Of a stretch of DNA of 64,000 bases, positions 28,981-38,587 are shown in pieces. The DNA is from Pragia fontium DSM 5563 = ATCC 49100 (lineage in GTDB: Bacteria > Pseudomonadota > Gammaproteobacteria > Enterobacterales > Enterobacteriaceae): contig NZ_FOLW01000010.1 of assembly GCF_900112475.1 (NCBI RefSeq), positions 21,250-85,249 on the forward strand, read 5' to 3'. The notes below the pieces were generated by a model. The model was not told the DNA's origin. It searched no databases and saw only the letters and a list, made by a program, of their open reading frames with translations. Within the stretch, counting starts at the first letter, position 1. The number at the start of each line of letters is the position of its first letter. The position numbers and the translations under genes are program-made.

Positions 28981-29526
28981 CTACTTATAAAGCATATCGA
29001 TGATAACGCTGCTTTTCATGATGCCTTTTTCAACGCTTTGTCCTTGAGCATAGGGTTTAGCGTAGAAACTAATATCAAACTGATTGTTATTAGCGGTAAA
29101 CCGCTTGTTTTTTCCAGATAAATCAACCGGTGTGCCGTCTGGCCATGATAAATTAATGCCTACGCCGGATAAGTTGGTTTGCAACTCGCCTCCGGTACCA
29201 TTATTTAATGCGCCTTGGCTACCGGGTTTAAGTTTAACGTCTATATTTTTAGGCATCACGCCGCTTTTTCGGCAATCCACAATAAATTGCGCTTTAACCG
29301 CCGGCTGTTTTCCTGCCAGTAATGTCTTTTCATTGATCACTTTAAAATCGACAATTTTATCCAACCCTTCGCCGTCATTGATGTCACAGGTAATGTTAAC
29401 CACCTCTAATGAAATACTCAGTTTGGTATCCGGTAATGTTTCATATGCATCCGTATCCGCAGCCACAAACGGAGAATACCAGCCGAACCAAGCGATAATC
29501 AGATAGCCGTAAATGTTCTTATTCAT
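28981..29526 (-). CDS. Fimbrial minor pilin B7 (copy B)
   Basis: A 181-residue equivalent of A7. The signal-peptide start at 29526 is preferred; an earlier ATG at 29544 overlaps B6 by 4 bp. The repeat-coded stretch after the signal is reduced to ADTDAYE. The cysteine pair (NITCDIN, VDCRKSG) and the C-terminus IIDMLYK are kept. Confidence 0.8.
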   Translation of the reverse strand: MNKNIYGYLIIAWFGWYSPFVAADTDAYETLPDTKLSISLEVVNITCDINDGEGLDKIVDFKVINEKTLLAGKQPAVKAQFIVDCRKSGVMPKNIDVKLKPGSQGALNNGTGGELQTNLSGVGINLSWPDGTPVDLSGKNKRFTANNNQFDISFYAKPYAQGQSVEKGIMKSSVIIDMLYK

Positions 29527-29540
29527 AGCCTGTTCCGCCA

Positions 29541-30089
29541 TCATATGTACTTGATTTTTATTATCACATGGGTGTTGGCATTGCCGAGGGTAACGGACTG
29601 ACTGCCTATCGGTAATGCCACCGGTTTAATCTTAAACTTCATTTTCATCAGCGTCGCTTCAGGTTTATCCACCCACAATTCTTGGTTCATTGGAATGCCG
29701 CTGCCAATGGTGCCAACTTTATTATCAGCCCATGTCATCAAATAGCCGAGGGAGGTATTTTTTGAGGCAATATATCCCGTTGAGCCCATGGTTAAATGCG
29801 GGTTGGCCGGTTCAAACTTGAGAGAAACACGCTGTGGTTTAATGGTGCCTGAACAGTCAAGGGATAAGGTCGACTCCCCTTCAACCTCTCCGGATAATAT
29901 CGTTTTGGCATCGACTGAGCCAAAGGTCACATTATCAACGGTGGCGGGCAGGCAAGTGGCGATGGTAACGTTGAGACTAAATTGGGACTGAACATCACCA
30001 CCGGTTACTGAAAAGGTCGGTGATGTTGCCTCACCGTACGATGAGGCAGAAAAGATCAGCAGCCCATAAAGCAAAACATGCTTGAGCAT
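29541..30089 (-). CDS. Fimbrial minor pilin B6 (copy B)
   Basis: A 182-residue pilin-like protein equivalent to A6 and C6. Most differences from A6 lie in the signal peptide and the first 20 mature residues (EATSPTFSVTGGD). The cysteine pair in ATCLPATVD and LDCSGT and the whole C-terminal half are almost unchanged, which suggests a structural rather than antigenic role. Confidence 0.82.
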   Translation of the reverse strand: MLKHVLLYGLLIFSASSYGEATSPTFSVTGGDVQSQFSLNVTIATCLPATVDNVTFGSVDAKTILSGEVEGESTLSLDCSGTIKPQRVSLKFEPANPHLTMGSTGYIASKNTSLGYLMTWADNKVGTIGSGIPMNQELWVDKPEATLMKMKFKIKPVALPIGSQSVTLGNANTHVIIKIKYI

Positions 30090-30102
30090 AGCGGCTCCTA
30101 AA

Positions 30103-30636
30103 CTAATTGAAGGTTAGTTTAATATTTACTGAGGTATTCGCGGCGCCGGGTGAAACAACGGTACCTAATGCGACGGGCTTGACTTTAATTGGAATGGAAA
30201 AGCTGGCCGCAGTAGGTTTCTTCGCCGGTGCAATCGCTGCTCCGCCAACGGTGACCACCGAGTCTTTTGCTTTCACGGTATCGTCGCCCCACTTTAATTG
30301 ATAACCCACGGTGCTGTTCGCTTTGGTCTTAATGATGCCTTTAGCTGCATCGCTTATACCGTCGGCCGCCGTAAAGCTAACGGTATAGTTTGCCATCGTG
30401 GTATCACAGGCAATATCCAGTGACATGTTTTTATCTGCCACCGTCCCAGCTTTAATCGCGCCTGCTGCCTGATCGCCGAATGCTACATTACCCACCGTAG
30501 CACTACAGGAGGCTTTCACCATCATAGTTAAATTAGAGGTGACGGTTCCACCCGTGACATTCGACGTAAAGCTGGTGGCGCCAGCGTGAAAAGACAAAGA
30601 TAGTCCAATCGTTATCAATGATAATTTCTTTAACAT
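30103..30636 (-). CDS. Fimbrial minor pilin B5 (copy B)
   Basis: A 177-residue secreted pilin homologous to the C-terminal domain of adhesin B4. It has SCSATVGNVAFGDQAAG where A5 has SCSAEVNDIAFGDQSAG, so this copy is the more altered of the three at that point. It lies 17 bp after B4 and 13 bp before B6. Confidence 0.83.
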   Translation of the reverse strand: MLKKLSLITIGLSLSFHAGATSFTSNVTGGTVTSNLTMMVKASCSATVGNVAFGDQAAGAIKAGTVADKNMSLDIACDTTMANYTVSFTAADGISDAAKGIIKTKANSTVGYQLKWGDDTVKAKDSVVTVGGAAIAPAKKPTAASFSIPIKVKPVALGTVVSPGAANTSVNIKLTFN

Positions 30637-30653
30637 AAGTAATTCCTTTTAAT

Positions 30654-31655
30654 TTAATTGAGTTTGACGTTAATGGTGAGTGCGGTATTGGCACTGCCTG
30701 GAGTCGGTGAGGTTGATAACAACACCGGCTTTACCAAAATAGGTACGGTAAAATTATTGGCGGTGGGTTTGGTATTCGGCGTGATCGCAGCACCATTGAT
30801 GGTAACTGCACTATTAGTGGGTTTCACCACCCCATTACCCCACTTAAACTGATAGCCAATTGAAGCGTTATCTTTGACCTTAATAATGCCGTTAGCGGCA
30901 TTATTAACACCGTCCTTGCCGGCAAAGCTTAAGGTATAGGTCGGCAAGCGGTTATTGCAGGTAAAGGCAATATTGATGGTTTTATCCGCGATAGTGTTTG
31001 TTTTAAGCGCCGTTGCCGTTTGATTACCAAAACTCACATCATTGACGGATACGCCACAGGACACCTTATTGATTAAGACAATTGAGGTGGGTGCGGTAAA
31101 TGACACCGACTCTTTCATTAACGTTGGTCGGCTTTCACCAATTCGTGAGTAAAAATTTCTTTTTAGCATAAACGTCGGGTTAACCGTGGTTTTTCCCGGC
31201 GGTGGTTTTTTGGCCAGATACATAACCCCGGAGTCAGTGCTACCGCCCGGACCTGCAAAATTAGTGTATCCACTACCGCTGGTTTTATAGTCTGCCAGTA
31301 ATAACCAGGAGGTATTGCCACAGCTGCCTGTTGAGGTGAATTTTAGATAGCCATCAGTAGACGTCTTATCTACTTTACCGCGTGGACATGTGCCGCCCGA
31401 TGTTGCACCATATTGATCAACCAGATAGATAAATTGACCGTTGGTATTTGCCCCACGCAAGCATTGCCCTGAAAACGAAATAATATTGGTAGGCGCACCA
31501 AAGGAATAAAGCTGAGCGCCGACCGCTTTATTGGTAACGTCTATTGATGCCGGAATGTTATATTTCACCACCAAATTACGACATCTGGCTCCCCATGCAT
31601 CAACGGATAACAAGAGCGATAATAAGCTAATAATATAAAGTGATTTTTTCATCAA
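30654..31655 (-). CDS. Two-domain fimbrial tip adhesin B4 (copy B)
   Basis: A 333-residue secreted two-domain protein. The N-terminal domain (RCRNLVVKYNIPASIDVTNK...) has cysteines in GQCLRG, GTCPRG and GSCGNT. The pilin domain starts near SCGVSVNDVSFGNQTAT. The N-terminal domain is close to that of C4 but not A4, so B and C probably bind the same or related receptors. Confidence 0.8.
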   Translation of the reverse strand: MMKKSLYIISLLSLLLSVDAWGARCRNLVVKYNIPASIDVTNKAVGAQLYSFGAPTNIISFSGQCLRGANTNGQFIYLVDQYGATSGGTCPRGKVDKTSTDGYLKFTSTGSCGNTSWLLLADYKTSGSGYTNFAGPGGSTDSGVMYLAKKPPPGKTTVNPTFMLKRNFYSRIGESRPTLMKESVSFTAPTSIVLINKVSCGVSVNDVSFGNQTATALKTNTIADKTINIAFTCNNRLPTYTLSFAGKDGVNNAANGIIKVKDNASIGYQFKWGNGVVKPTNSAVTINGAAITPNTKPTANNFTVPILVKPVLLSTSPTPGSANTALTINVKLN

Positions 31656-31661
31656 TATTCC

Positions 31662-32333
31662 TCACTGAATATCAAAAGTACGTCGGCCACCGTAATCATC
31701 AATAGCTTCAATCGAGACCTTGCCGGATAACGCTCGCGGTAATTTCACTTCGCTAAATGGGGCCAGCAAACTGATCTGTTGTTCTGTATTTTTATCTAAC
31801 TTTAACGGGGTGCCATTGATGGCGATTTGCGTGATAGCAAAATAATAAGGCGTCGGGTTTTTTAATACTGAGCCACGATAAGTCAGGTTTTTCTCGGCCT
31901 CTTCACGGGCGGCAGCCAAGGCTTTCGGACGATAGATCAGTTTTACCTGCGTATTGAGCGCCACCGCTAACACGTTACTTTCATCAGCACTGGCTACCGG
32001 TGGAATTTCTTGTACGTTTAACCAAAATACGGATTCTTTGTCTTTTGGCAAAATATCATTGACGTACAGCAGGCGAATAAGTTGTTTCTCTCCACCGCTG
32101 ACTTTAAATAAATTTGGTGCCGGGACGAAGAAAACGTTATTGAGATCGCTCGGATTTTCAACCCAAACTTGGCCTCCGTAGGTTTTGTCACTATTGTTGG
32201 TAATTTCAATAGAGATATTCTTTCTGCCTTCATCATAAATAAACCGGGTGCCATTGAGGGTAAATGCAGAAAATGCATTAAAGCTCACCAATGATGAGGC
32301 CAGTAGGATAAAAATCGATATCGCCTTATTCAT
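31662..32333 (-). CDS. Periplasmic fimbrial chaperone B3 (copy B)
   Basis: A 223-residue PapD-like chaperone, more than 90% identical to A3 and C3 by eye, with DKESVFWLNVQEIPP. It starts at 32333, overlapping the usher stop by 8 bp. Near identity among the three chaperones means subunits could probably be exchanged between the systems. Confidence 0.93.
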   Translation of the reverse strand: MNKAISIFILLASSLVSFNAFSAFTLNGTRFIYDEGRKNISIEITNNSDKTYGGQVWVENPSDLNNVFFVPAPNLFKVSGGEKQLIRLLYVNDILPKDKESVFWLNVQEIPPVASADESNVLAVALNTQVKLIYRPKALAAAREEAEKNLTYRGSVLKNPTPYYFAITQIAINGTPLKLDKNTEQQISLLAPFSEVKLPRALSGKVSIEAIDDYGGRRTFDIQ

Positions 32334-34713
32334 TACATCTAATCTCCATAATTTTATTCTCATTTGATTTAATATTGTCGATATTTAAAGTACATAGCTC
32401 TCCATCAGGGGATGTCACGGTGATTTTTTCCAATTTATCCACTAAATTAAGTAGTAACACGCCACCGTTAGAGACAAAGCCGACATAAGCATTGTTAGCG
32501 GTTCTGGCCGAACTACCGGCAGGAACAAATTCTCCATTGGCCTTTTTCAGACGTAAAATAAAACGGTGAATGGCTGAATATTTAAAGTCGCGATAAACAA
32601 TGGATTTATCGGTAGGCACGAAGCTATAGACGGTATCCAGTAATTCAATATTATCCGGCACCTCTTCGGTATCGATTTTTAGGTTATTCACCATATAAGG
32701 TGCGACACCCATAATGGTGTTGCCCCTGCTATTGGTGGGTGGCGAATCATTAAATTTGATATTTTCCAGATTGTCGATATTCGCTATTGCAACGGTATCG
32801 CGTCTGACGCTACTGAATAATAATCCGGTTTGTTTGGTGGCGATCAGGCTACCTGACGCATTCAATGAGCCTGAGGTCTGATGCTTACTTTTCGAAATAG
32901 CAAAACCGGTATTGATAAGGTGCTGGTCGATCCCTAAATAGGCAGAATTGCTCCAGTCATCTTTATCTTTATTGGTGTTAACGCTGTAGTTTAATTGGTC
33001 ATTAATATTGCCGGACACGCCCGAGTTAAAGCTGGCTTTATTGGTGCGGCTATAATTAACCGAGTTAGTCCAAAACTGGTTCTTATCAAAAATACTAAAC
33101 GGGATATTTAATCCGATCGACACCATATAATTATCACGTTGATAATCATTGAGCTTCTGATAGTCGCCAGAAATCGATAAATCCACCCCTTTGAAGGCGG
33201 TGTTATAGGAGAGGCTGGCGCCCATTTCATTTCTGACGCTGTTACGATAAGTTTGTATCCAGCCGGACAGGCTGACGAAGCTATTGTCAAAGTTTTGAGA
33301 TAATGTTGTTTCGTACCGTTCTTTACGGTTGCTCCGATAATAAAGCGCGTTAGGATTATAATCGGCGAAATCGACATAATCTTTACCGGTATAGCGATAA
33401 GCTAACAGTTGCAGGTTGGTATTATCAGTCAATGAATTAGCGTATTGAGCAACGTGACTAAAACCGGTCTGCTTAAAATTCTTTGATGTGGGGGTCTGTT
33501 TCTGAAACTTGCTGATAGCGGCATGCGTATACAGGGAGATGGCGCCGTATTTCCCCAGATCTTTACTTAGGCCTAAGGCGGCACTTTGGTAATTTTGATG
33601 TAAAATCCAGGCTGAATGAACGGTAACGTTTTTAAATCCATAATCCACTGCACCCAGTTGGAATAAGTGATTGTCACGCTTTCCGTCAATCTCTTTTTTC
33701 CCTACCACCAGATTATAATTAAATTCATTGGCGCGCAGTAAAGAAGAGAGCGTGGCGACCGGATAGCGACGTACGGATTTTGCCCCATTATCTTCTTCAA
33801 CCGTGACGGTCAGATCGCCGTTACTAACCGGTGCAATATTGTTGAGCTGATAGGCACCCGCCGGTACCACCTGCGAGCTGAGAATATAGCCGTTTTGCGA
33901 GATGGTAATTTTGGCGTTGGAATTGACCACCCCTGAAATGATCGGGGCATAGCCGCGCATTTCCCAAGGGCGCATGCTGCTTTCAGAACGTAGCGCCATA
34001 CCATAAAACATAAAATTGGGCAGGGTTGTGGTAGAGGTTAATGCCTTACCCGCGACAAAGTTCCCCTGAAGCGGTCTGATGGCGGTCGATACCGTCGCTT
34101 CTGAAGTTTCAAAACCCGAGTCTCTTGAATAGCTGCTGCGCACATAGGTTACCCAGCGCCCCATATTGATATAGGAATCGATATCGCCATACACCTGAGC
34201 TTGAGCTGAGTTGGTTTTGGAGACATAGCCGGAATAATTGAGTTTAGCCCCCGGAATACCGTAGTCCCAGGATTGCTGCTGGTTGGATTCATCCAACGCT
34301 ATTTGAGGGACACTGAAAGTTAATGTTTGTTTAGCGTGATTAAAGATAACCTTTGCGCCGGGATAGGCACCAATATTATAACAGTTGCGAATAGGGTCGA
34401 AATAATCACCGAATGATTTATAGTCAACCGGTAAATGCAATTCAGTCATCCAATCTTTATTCAGACAAAGGGTTTCTTTATCACTGGATGAAATAATGAG
34501 TTCTTTTCTGCCAAGAGCATGACGGTTAAATACTACTTCGATAATATAATGACCGGCGGGATATTTTACATTGTCATCAAATATGTCGATGGCTTGTGTA
34601 GGGATTTCCCCACGTAAGAAGTCGGTATTTAGCTCTGAATGAGCACAGAATGACGTTACTAATAAGGATAATATGGAAGCCCTAAATAATTTAAAGTAAT
34701 TGATATTATCCAT
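32326..34713 (-). CDS. Outer membrane fimbrial usher B2 (copy B)
   Basis: A 795-residue usher, the same length as A2 when the ATG at 34713 is used (ATG at 34725 is an in-frame alternative). A much longer in-frame extension upstream runs through the pilin gene's end and is not real. All domains seen in A2 are intact, including both cysteine pairs. Confidence 0.92.
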   Translation of the reverse strand: MDNINYFKLFRASILSLLVTSFCAHSELNTDFLRGEIPTQAIDIFDDNVKYPAGHYIIEVVFNRHALGRKELIISSSDKETLCLNKDWMTELHLPVDYKSFGDYFDPIRNCYNIGAYPGAKVIFNHAKQTLTFSVPQIALDESNQQQSWDYGIPGAKLNYSGYVSKTNSAQAQVYGDIDSYINMGRWVTYVRSSYSRDSGFETSEATVSTAIRPLQGNFVAGKALTSTTTLPNFMFYGMALRSESSMRPWEMRGYAPIISGVVNSNAKITISQNGYILSSQVVPAGAYQLNNIAPVSNGDLTVTVEEDNGAKSVRRYPVATLSSLLRANEFNYNLVVGKKEIDGKRDNHLFQLGAVDYGFKNVTVHSAWILHQNYQSAALGLSKDLGKYGAISLYTHAAISKFQKQTPTSKNFKQTGFSHVAQYANSLTDNTNLQLLAYRYTGKDYVDFADYNPNALYYRSNRKERYETTLSQNFDNSFVSLSGWIQTYRNSVRNEMGASLSYNTAFKGVDLSISGDYQKLNDYQRDNYMVSIGLNIPFSIFDKNQFWTNSVNYSRTNKASFNSGVSGNINDQLNYSVNTNKDKDDWSNSAYLGIDQHLINTGFAISKSKHQTSGSLNASGSLIATKQTGLLFSSVRRDTVAIANIDNLENIKFNDSPPTNSRGNTIMGVAPYMVNNLKIDTEEVPDNIELLDTVYSFVPTDKSIVYRDFKYSAIHRFILRLKKANGEFVPAGSSARTANNAYVGFVSNGGVLLLNLVDKLEKITVTSPDGELCTLNIDNIKSNENKIMEIRCNE

Positions 34714-34734
34714 ATCTGTATCCATATCCCTAAG

Positions 34735-34751
34735 AGGGCCACGAAGGCCCT
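34735..34751 (-). promoter_or_regulatory. Pilin-usher intercistronic hairpin (copy B)
   Basis: The AGGGCC/GGCCCT stem is conserved while the loop is five bases instead of the four in copy A. CTT follows on the minus strand. Confidence 0.65.
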
Positions 34752-34786
34752 TAATCCAAAAGAGTAAAAATATTAAGAGAAATATA

Positions 34787-35305
34787 TTACTTGTATGCAA
34801 CCGCATAAGTTGCTGTCGAGATAACCGTACCTTCAGTAACGGTTTGGCCAGAGGTGGCGACCATTTGTGCTTTAAATTCCATATTGCCGATAGCGTTAGT
34901 GCCATCACCAAACTCTATATTTTGGTTATTGTAAGTCACGGTTTGATTTGGTGTTTTAGAGTTAACAGCAGTTAACAGAATAGATACGCCACCTGCCGTT
35001 CCTTTCATATTCGCCAACCCGGAGTTAGTAAAGCCAGCACTCTGCCAACCCACAGTACCACTGGTTTTTTTCAGGCATTCTTCAGTACGAGGCACTAAGC
35101 TGAATTCAACTTCTTCACCCTTTTTGTCGGTTGGTTTCATGCTTTTTAAGTTGATAGTGGATTTAACCAGTCCATCGATTTCGGTATCAATATCACAGGT
35201 CTCGGAAGTGACGGCACCAATGAATTGGACTTCGCCAGTATTCGCTGACGCATATCCACTGAATAATGATCCGCTAATAATAATGCCAAGTAATAGTTTA
35301 TTCAT
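34787..35305 (-). CDS. Major fimbrial pilin B1 (copy B)
   Basis: A 172-residue secreted pilin. ATG at 35305 with GGAG nine bases upstream. The mature part starts near NTGEVQFIGAVTSETCDID and has a cysteine pair (SETCDID, EECLKK). It is close to C1 (most differences in a stretch around residues 50-70) and clearly different from A1. Confidence 0.86.
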   Translation of the reverse strand: MNKLLLGIIISGSLFSGYASANTGEVQFIGAVTSETCDIDTEIDGLVKSTINLKSMKPTDKKGEEVEFSLVPRTEECLKKTSGTVGWQSAGFTNSGLANMKGTAGGVSILLTAVNSKTPNQTVTYNNQNIEFGDGTNAIGNMEFKAQMVATSGQTVTEGTVISTATYAVAYK

Positions 35306-35527
35306 GTAATAATTCTCCATAATAAAGTAAATATAAAAATTAGATTGATGATTAGTTTAAAAAACTAATATCAGGTGCTACATATCGTTCAGATTTATAA
35401 CCTTACTAATATCACTGAAAGGGCTAAAAGCCTTATGATAGGCGATATAGGTTAAACTTAATTAAAAGGGTGTAGGGGTAATAGTAAAAGGGTGTTCTAC
35501 TGCTAATGAATATAGGCTATTATGAAT

Positions 35528-35542
35528 AATACCATCGGTATT
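35528..35542. promoter_or_regulatory. Inverted repeat upstream of pilin B1
   Basis: AATACC-ATC-GGTATT, centred 230 bases before the pilin start, in the same place as the A palindrome but with both arms changed. Confidence 0.55.
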
Positions 35543-35671
35543 TATTAGGCATTCTTTCCATAGAATAATTTCCTGTTTTCTAGCGTGGGTGTTGTTTTAT
35601 TTAAATCTAAATATCTTTCGTGTTTTTCTATTATTAATTAATAAGTACAGGCATGGGAAATCGTTTTAATC

Positions 35672-35724
35672 GATCGAATCTTTATTTTTGATTTGTAATA
35701 ACTATCGATTGATATCTATCGATC
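35672..35724. promoter_or_regulatory. GATC pair upstream of pilin B1
   Basis: GATC at 35672 (in TTTTAATCGATCG) and 35721 (in ATCGATCGTTAT), 49 bp apart. The first is 367 bases before the pilin start, against 366 in copy A. Confidence 0.5.
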
Positions 35725-35907
35725 GTTATATTCTATTGTTGTTCGTGGTGGGAATAATAAGAGGGATATTAATTACATATGATATTAATTCATTAATTCT
35801 TTAAATCTATTTCAATCATTTTTATGGTCGTGATGGATAATCAGCTACGGCCACTTTCTGGTTAAAGAATATAGCCGGTACTATATAAATTAATGGCTAT
35901 TATGTTG

Positions 35908-36441
35908 CTATTTATAAAGTAAGTTGATAATAACGCTACTTTTCATTGATCCTTTTTCAACGCTTTGTGCCTGAGCATAGGGTTTGGCAAAAAAACTAAT
36001 ATCAAACTGATTATTATTAGCGGTAAATTGCTTGTTTTTTCCGGATAAATCAACCTGTGTGCCGTCTGGCCAAGTTAATTGAATTCCCACGCCGAATAAG
36101 TTGGTTTTTAACTCCCCTCCAGTACCATTATTTAATGCACCTTGACTGCCTGGTTTAAATGTCACGTCTATATTTTTAGGTATCACTCCACTTTTTTGGC
36201 AGTCGACAATAAACTGTGTTTTAACCGCAGGCTGTTTTCCTGCCAGTAATGTGCTTTCATTGATTACTTTAAAATCGACAGTTTTATTAAACCCTTCGCC
36301 ATTATTGACGTCACAGGTAATGTTGACCACGTCTAATGAAATGCTCAGCGTGGTATCCGGTAATGCTTCATCCGCGGCTGAAAACGGGGAATATAGCCCG
36401 AGCAAAGCAATTATGAGATAGCCGTAAATGTTGTTATTCAT
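35908..36441 (-). CDS. Fimbrial minor pilin C7 (copy C)
   Basis: A 177-residue equivalent of A7/B7 starting at 36441. The hexamer-coded insert after the signal is missing (SAADEALPD). It ends VIINLLYK. The 69-bp repeat that follows A7 and B7 is not present after it. Confidence 0.8.
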   Translation of the reverse strand: MNNNIYGYLIIALLGLYSPFSAADEALPDTTLSISLDVVNITCDVNNGEGFNKTVDFKVINESTLLAGKQPAVKTQFIVDCQKSGVIPKNIDVTFKPGSQGALNNGTGGELKTNLFGVGIQLTWPDGTQVDLSGKNKQFTANNNQFDISFFAKPYAQAQSVEKGSMKSSVIINLLYK

Positions 36442-36455
36442 GGGATGTTCCGCCA

Positions 36456-37004
36456 TCAAATATATTTAATCTTTATTACCACATGGGTATTGGCATTGCC
36501 GAGGTCAACGGACTGACTGCCTATTGGTAGTGCCACCGGTTTAATCTTAAACTTCATTTTCATCAGTGCAGCTTCAGGCTTTTGCAGCCAAAGTTCTTGA
36601 TTCATTGGAATGCCGCTGCCGGTGGTACCGATTTGATCGTCTTCCCATGTCATCAAGTAGCCGAGGGTGGTATTTTTTGAGGCAATATAGCCCATTGAAC
36701 CCATGGTTAAATGCCGGTTAGCCGGTTCAAATTGCAGAGAAACACGCTGTGGTTTAACGGTGCCGGAGCAATCAAGGGATAAGGTTGAATAGCCCTCAGC
36801 TTCACCGGATAAGATCGTTTGCGCATTGACGGGGCCAAAGTTGACATTATCAACGGTGGCGGGCAGGCAGGTGGCGATGGTAACGTTGAGACTAAACTGG
36901 GACTGAACATCACCGCTCGCCATGGAAAATGGGTGTGATGCCGCCCCACCATATGGTGAGGCAGACAAGGTCAGCAGTCCGGAAAGCAAAACATGCTTGA
37001 GCAT
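36456..37004 (-). CDS. Fimbrial minor pilin C6 (copy C)
   Basis: A 182-residue equivalent of A6/B6 with the same cysteine pair. Changes such as TWEDDQIG for TWADNKVG and WLQKPEA for RIDKPEA show copy C is the more distant for this gene. It overlaps the upstream ATG of C7 by 4 bp. Confidence 0.82.
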   Translation of the reverse strand: MLKHVLLSGLLTLSASPYGGAASHPFSMASGDVQSQFSLNVTIATCLPATVDNVNFGPVNAQTILSGEAEGYSTLSLDCSGTVKPQRVSLQFEPANRHLTMGSMGYIASKNTTLGYLMTWEDDQIGTTGSGIPMNQELWLQKPEAALMKMKFKIKPVALPIGSQSVDLGNANTHVVIKIKYI

Positions 37005-37017
37005 AACGGTTCCTAAA

Positions 37018-37551
37018 CTAATTGAAGGTTAGTTTAATATTCAAGGCGGTATTCGCTGCGCCAGGAGAAACAATGGTACCCAATGCGACAGGCTTCACTT
37101 TGATGGGAATAGAAAAGCTCTCCGTTGTAGGTTTTTTCGTCGGTGAAATCGCAACCCCATCAATGGTGACAACTGAATTAGCCGCTTTTACCGTATCATC
37201 GCCCCACTTTAATTGATAACCCACGGTGCTGTTTGCTTTGGTACTAATGATGCCATTGGTGGCATTGTTTACGCCGTCGGCCGCCGTAAAGCTAACGGTA
37301 TAATTTGCCAGCGTGGTATCGCAGGCAATATCCAGTGACATCGTTTTATCAACTACCGTACCTTTCTTAATATCACCGGCAGACTGATCGCCGAATGCAA
37401 TATCATTCACCTCAGCACTGCAAGACGCTTTAACCACCATACTTAAATTAGAGGTGACGGTTCCACCTGTGACATTCGAGGTAAAGCTGGTTGCGCCAGC
37501 GTGCAAAGACAAAGTAAGTCCAATCGTTATCCATGATAATTTCTTTAACAT
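37018..37551 (-). CDS. Fimbrial minor pilin C5 (copy C)
   Basis: A 177-residue secreted pilin equivalent to A5/B5. Its first half (SCSAEVNDIAFGDQSAGDIKK) follows A5 while its middle (SFTAADGVNNA, WGDDTVKA) follows B5, a mosaic pattern expected from recombination between copies. Confidence 0.83.
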   Translation of the reverse strand: MLKKLSWITIGLTLSLHAGATSFTSNVTGGTVTSNLSMVVKASCSAEVNDIAFGDQSAGDIKKGTVVDKTMSLDIACDTTLANYTVSFTAADGVNNATNGIISTKANSTVGYQLKWGDDTVKAANSVVTIDGVAISPTKKPTTESFSIPIKVKPVALGTIVSPGAANTALNIKLTFN

Positions 37552-37563
37552 AACTAATTCCTG

Positions 37564-38577
37564 TTAATTCAGTTTGACGTTAATCGTGAGTGCGGTATTG
37601 GCATTACCTGGAATAGGGGATGCTGATAACAGAACCGGTTTCACCAAAATAGGGACGGTAAAATTATTGGTTGTGGGTTTGGTATTTGGCGCAATCGCGG
37701 TGTTATTGATAGTCACGGCGCTGTTAACCGGCTTCACTGTGGCATTCCCCCACTTAAACTGATAGCCAATGGAGGTATTATCTTTGACCTTAATAATGCC
37801 GTTAGCCGCATTATTAACGCCATCTTTGCCGGAAAAGCTTAAGGTGTAAGCGGGTAATACGCCGTTGCAGGTAAAGGCAATATTGATGTTTTTATCAGCG
37901 ATGGTGTTTGATTTAAGCGCACTTGCTGTTTGATTACCAAAACTCACATCATTGACGGACACGCTGCAGGACACGTTATTGATTAAGACAATTGAGGTGG
38001 GGGCGGTAAAAGCCACCGACTCTTTCGTTAACGTTGCCTGGTTTTCGCCAATTCGTGAGTAGAAGTTTCTTTTTAGCATAAACGTTGGGTTAACTATGGT
38101 TCTTCCCGGTGGTGTTTTTTTTGCCAGATACAGGACGCCTGAGTCGGTGCTACCGCCAGGCCCCTTAAAATTAGTGTATCCGCTGCCGCTGGTTTGATAA
38201 TCCGCCAGTAATAGCCAAGAGGTATCACCGCAACTGCCTGTTGAGGTGAATCTTAAATAGCCATCGGTAGACGTCTTATTTACCGTACCACGTGCACACA
38301 GGCCGGTAGAGGCTCCGCGATACTGATCGACCAGATAGATAAAGTTACCCGTGGTATTACCTGCACCACTGGTAGCGCGTAAACACTGTCCTGAAAACGA
38401 CATTGGGCCCTGAGGAACGCCAAAAGAATAAAGCTGATCGCCAGCTTTTTTATTGGTAATGTCTATTGATGTCGGGATGTTATAGTTCACCACCAAATTA
38501 CGACATCTCGCCCCCCATGCATCAATGGATAACAATAGCGATAACAAGGTCATAATATAGAGCGATTTTTTTACCAT
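37564..38577 (-). CDS. Two-domain fimbrial tip adhesin C4 (copy C)
   Basis: A 337-residue two-domain adhesin. The ATG at 38577 (MVKKSLYIM) is 10 bp after the chaperone stop; longer in-frame starts fall inside the chaperone gene. The N-terminal domain resembles B4 with a small insertion (ATSGAGNTTG); the pilin domain begins at SCSVSVNDVSFGNQTAS. Confidence 0.8.
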   Translation of the reverse strand: MVKKSLYIMTLLSLLLSIDAWGARCRNLVVNYNIPTSIDITNKKAGDQLYSFGVPQGPMSFSGQCLRATSGAGNTTGNFIYLVDQYRGASTGLCARGTVNKTSTDGYLRFTSTGSCGDTSWLLLADYQTSGSGYTNFKGPGGSTDSGVLYLAKKTPPGRTIVNPTFMLKRNFYSRIGENQATLTKESVAFTAPTSIVLINNVSCSVSVNDVSFGNQTASALKSNTIADKNINIAFTCNGVLPAYTLSFSGKDGVNNAANGIIKVKDNTSIGYQFKWGNATVKPVNSAVTINNTAIAPNTKPTTNNFTVPILVKPVLLSASPIPGNANTALTINVKLN

Positions 38578-38587
38578 TGGTGTGCCC

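Larger units (their letters stand above)
35306..35907 (-). promoter_or_regulatory. Control region of fimbrial copy B
   Basis: About 600 AT-rich bases with no gene. The first 420 bases upstream of B1 align with the same regions of A and C, including the inverted repeat and GATC pair. Beyond about 35740 the sequence is unrelated to A and C, so this copy has lost or replaced the distal part. Confidence 0.6.

Noticed and set aside
34714-34911. Long N-terminal extension of usher B2
   Set aside because: It runs through the pilin gene's end and the hairpin and is missing in A2 and C2; the 795-residue start agrees with A2.
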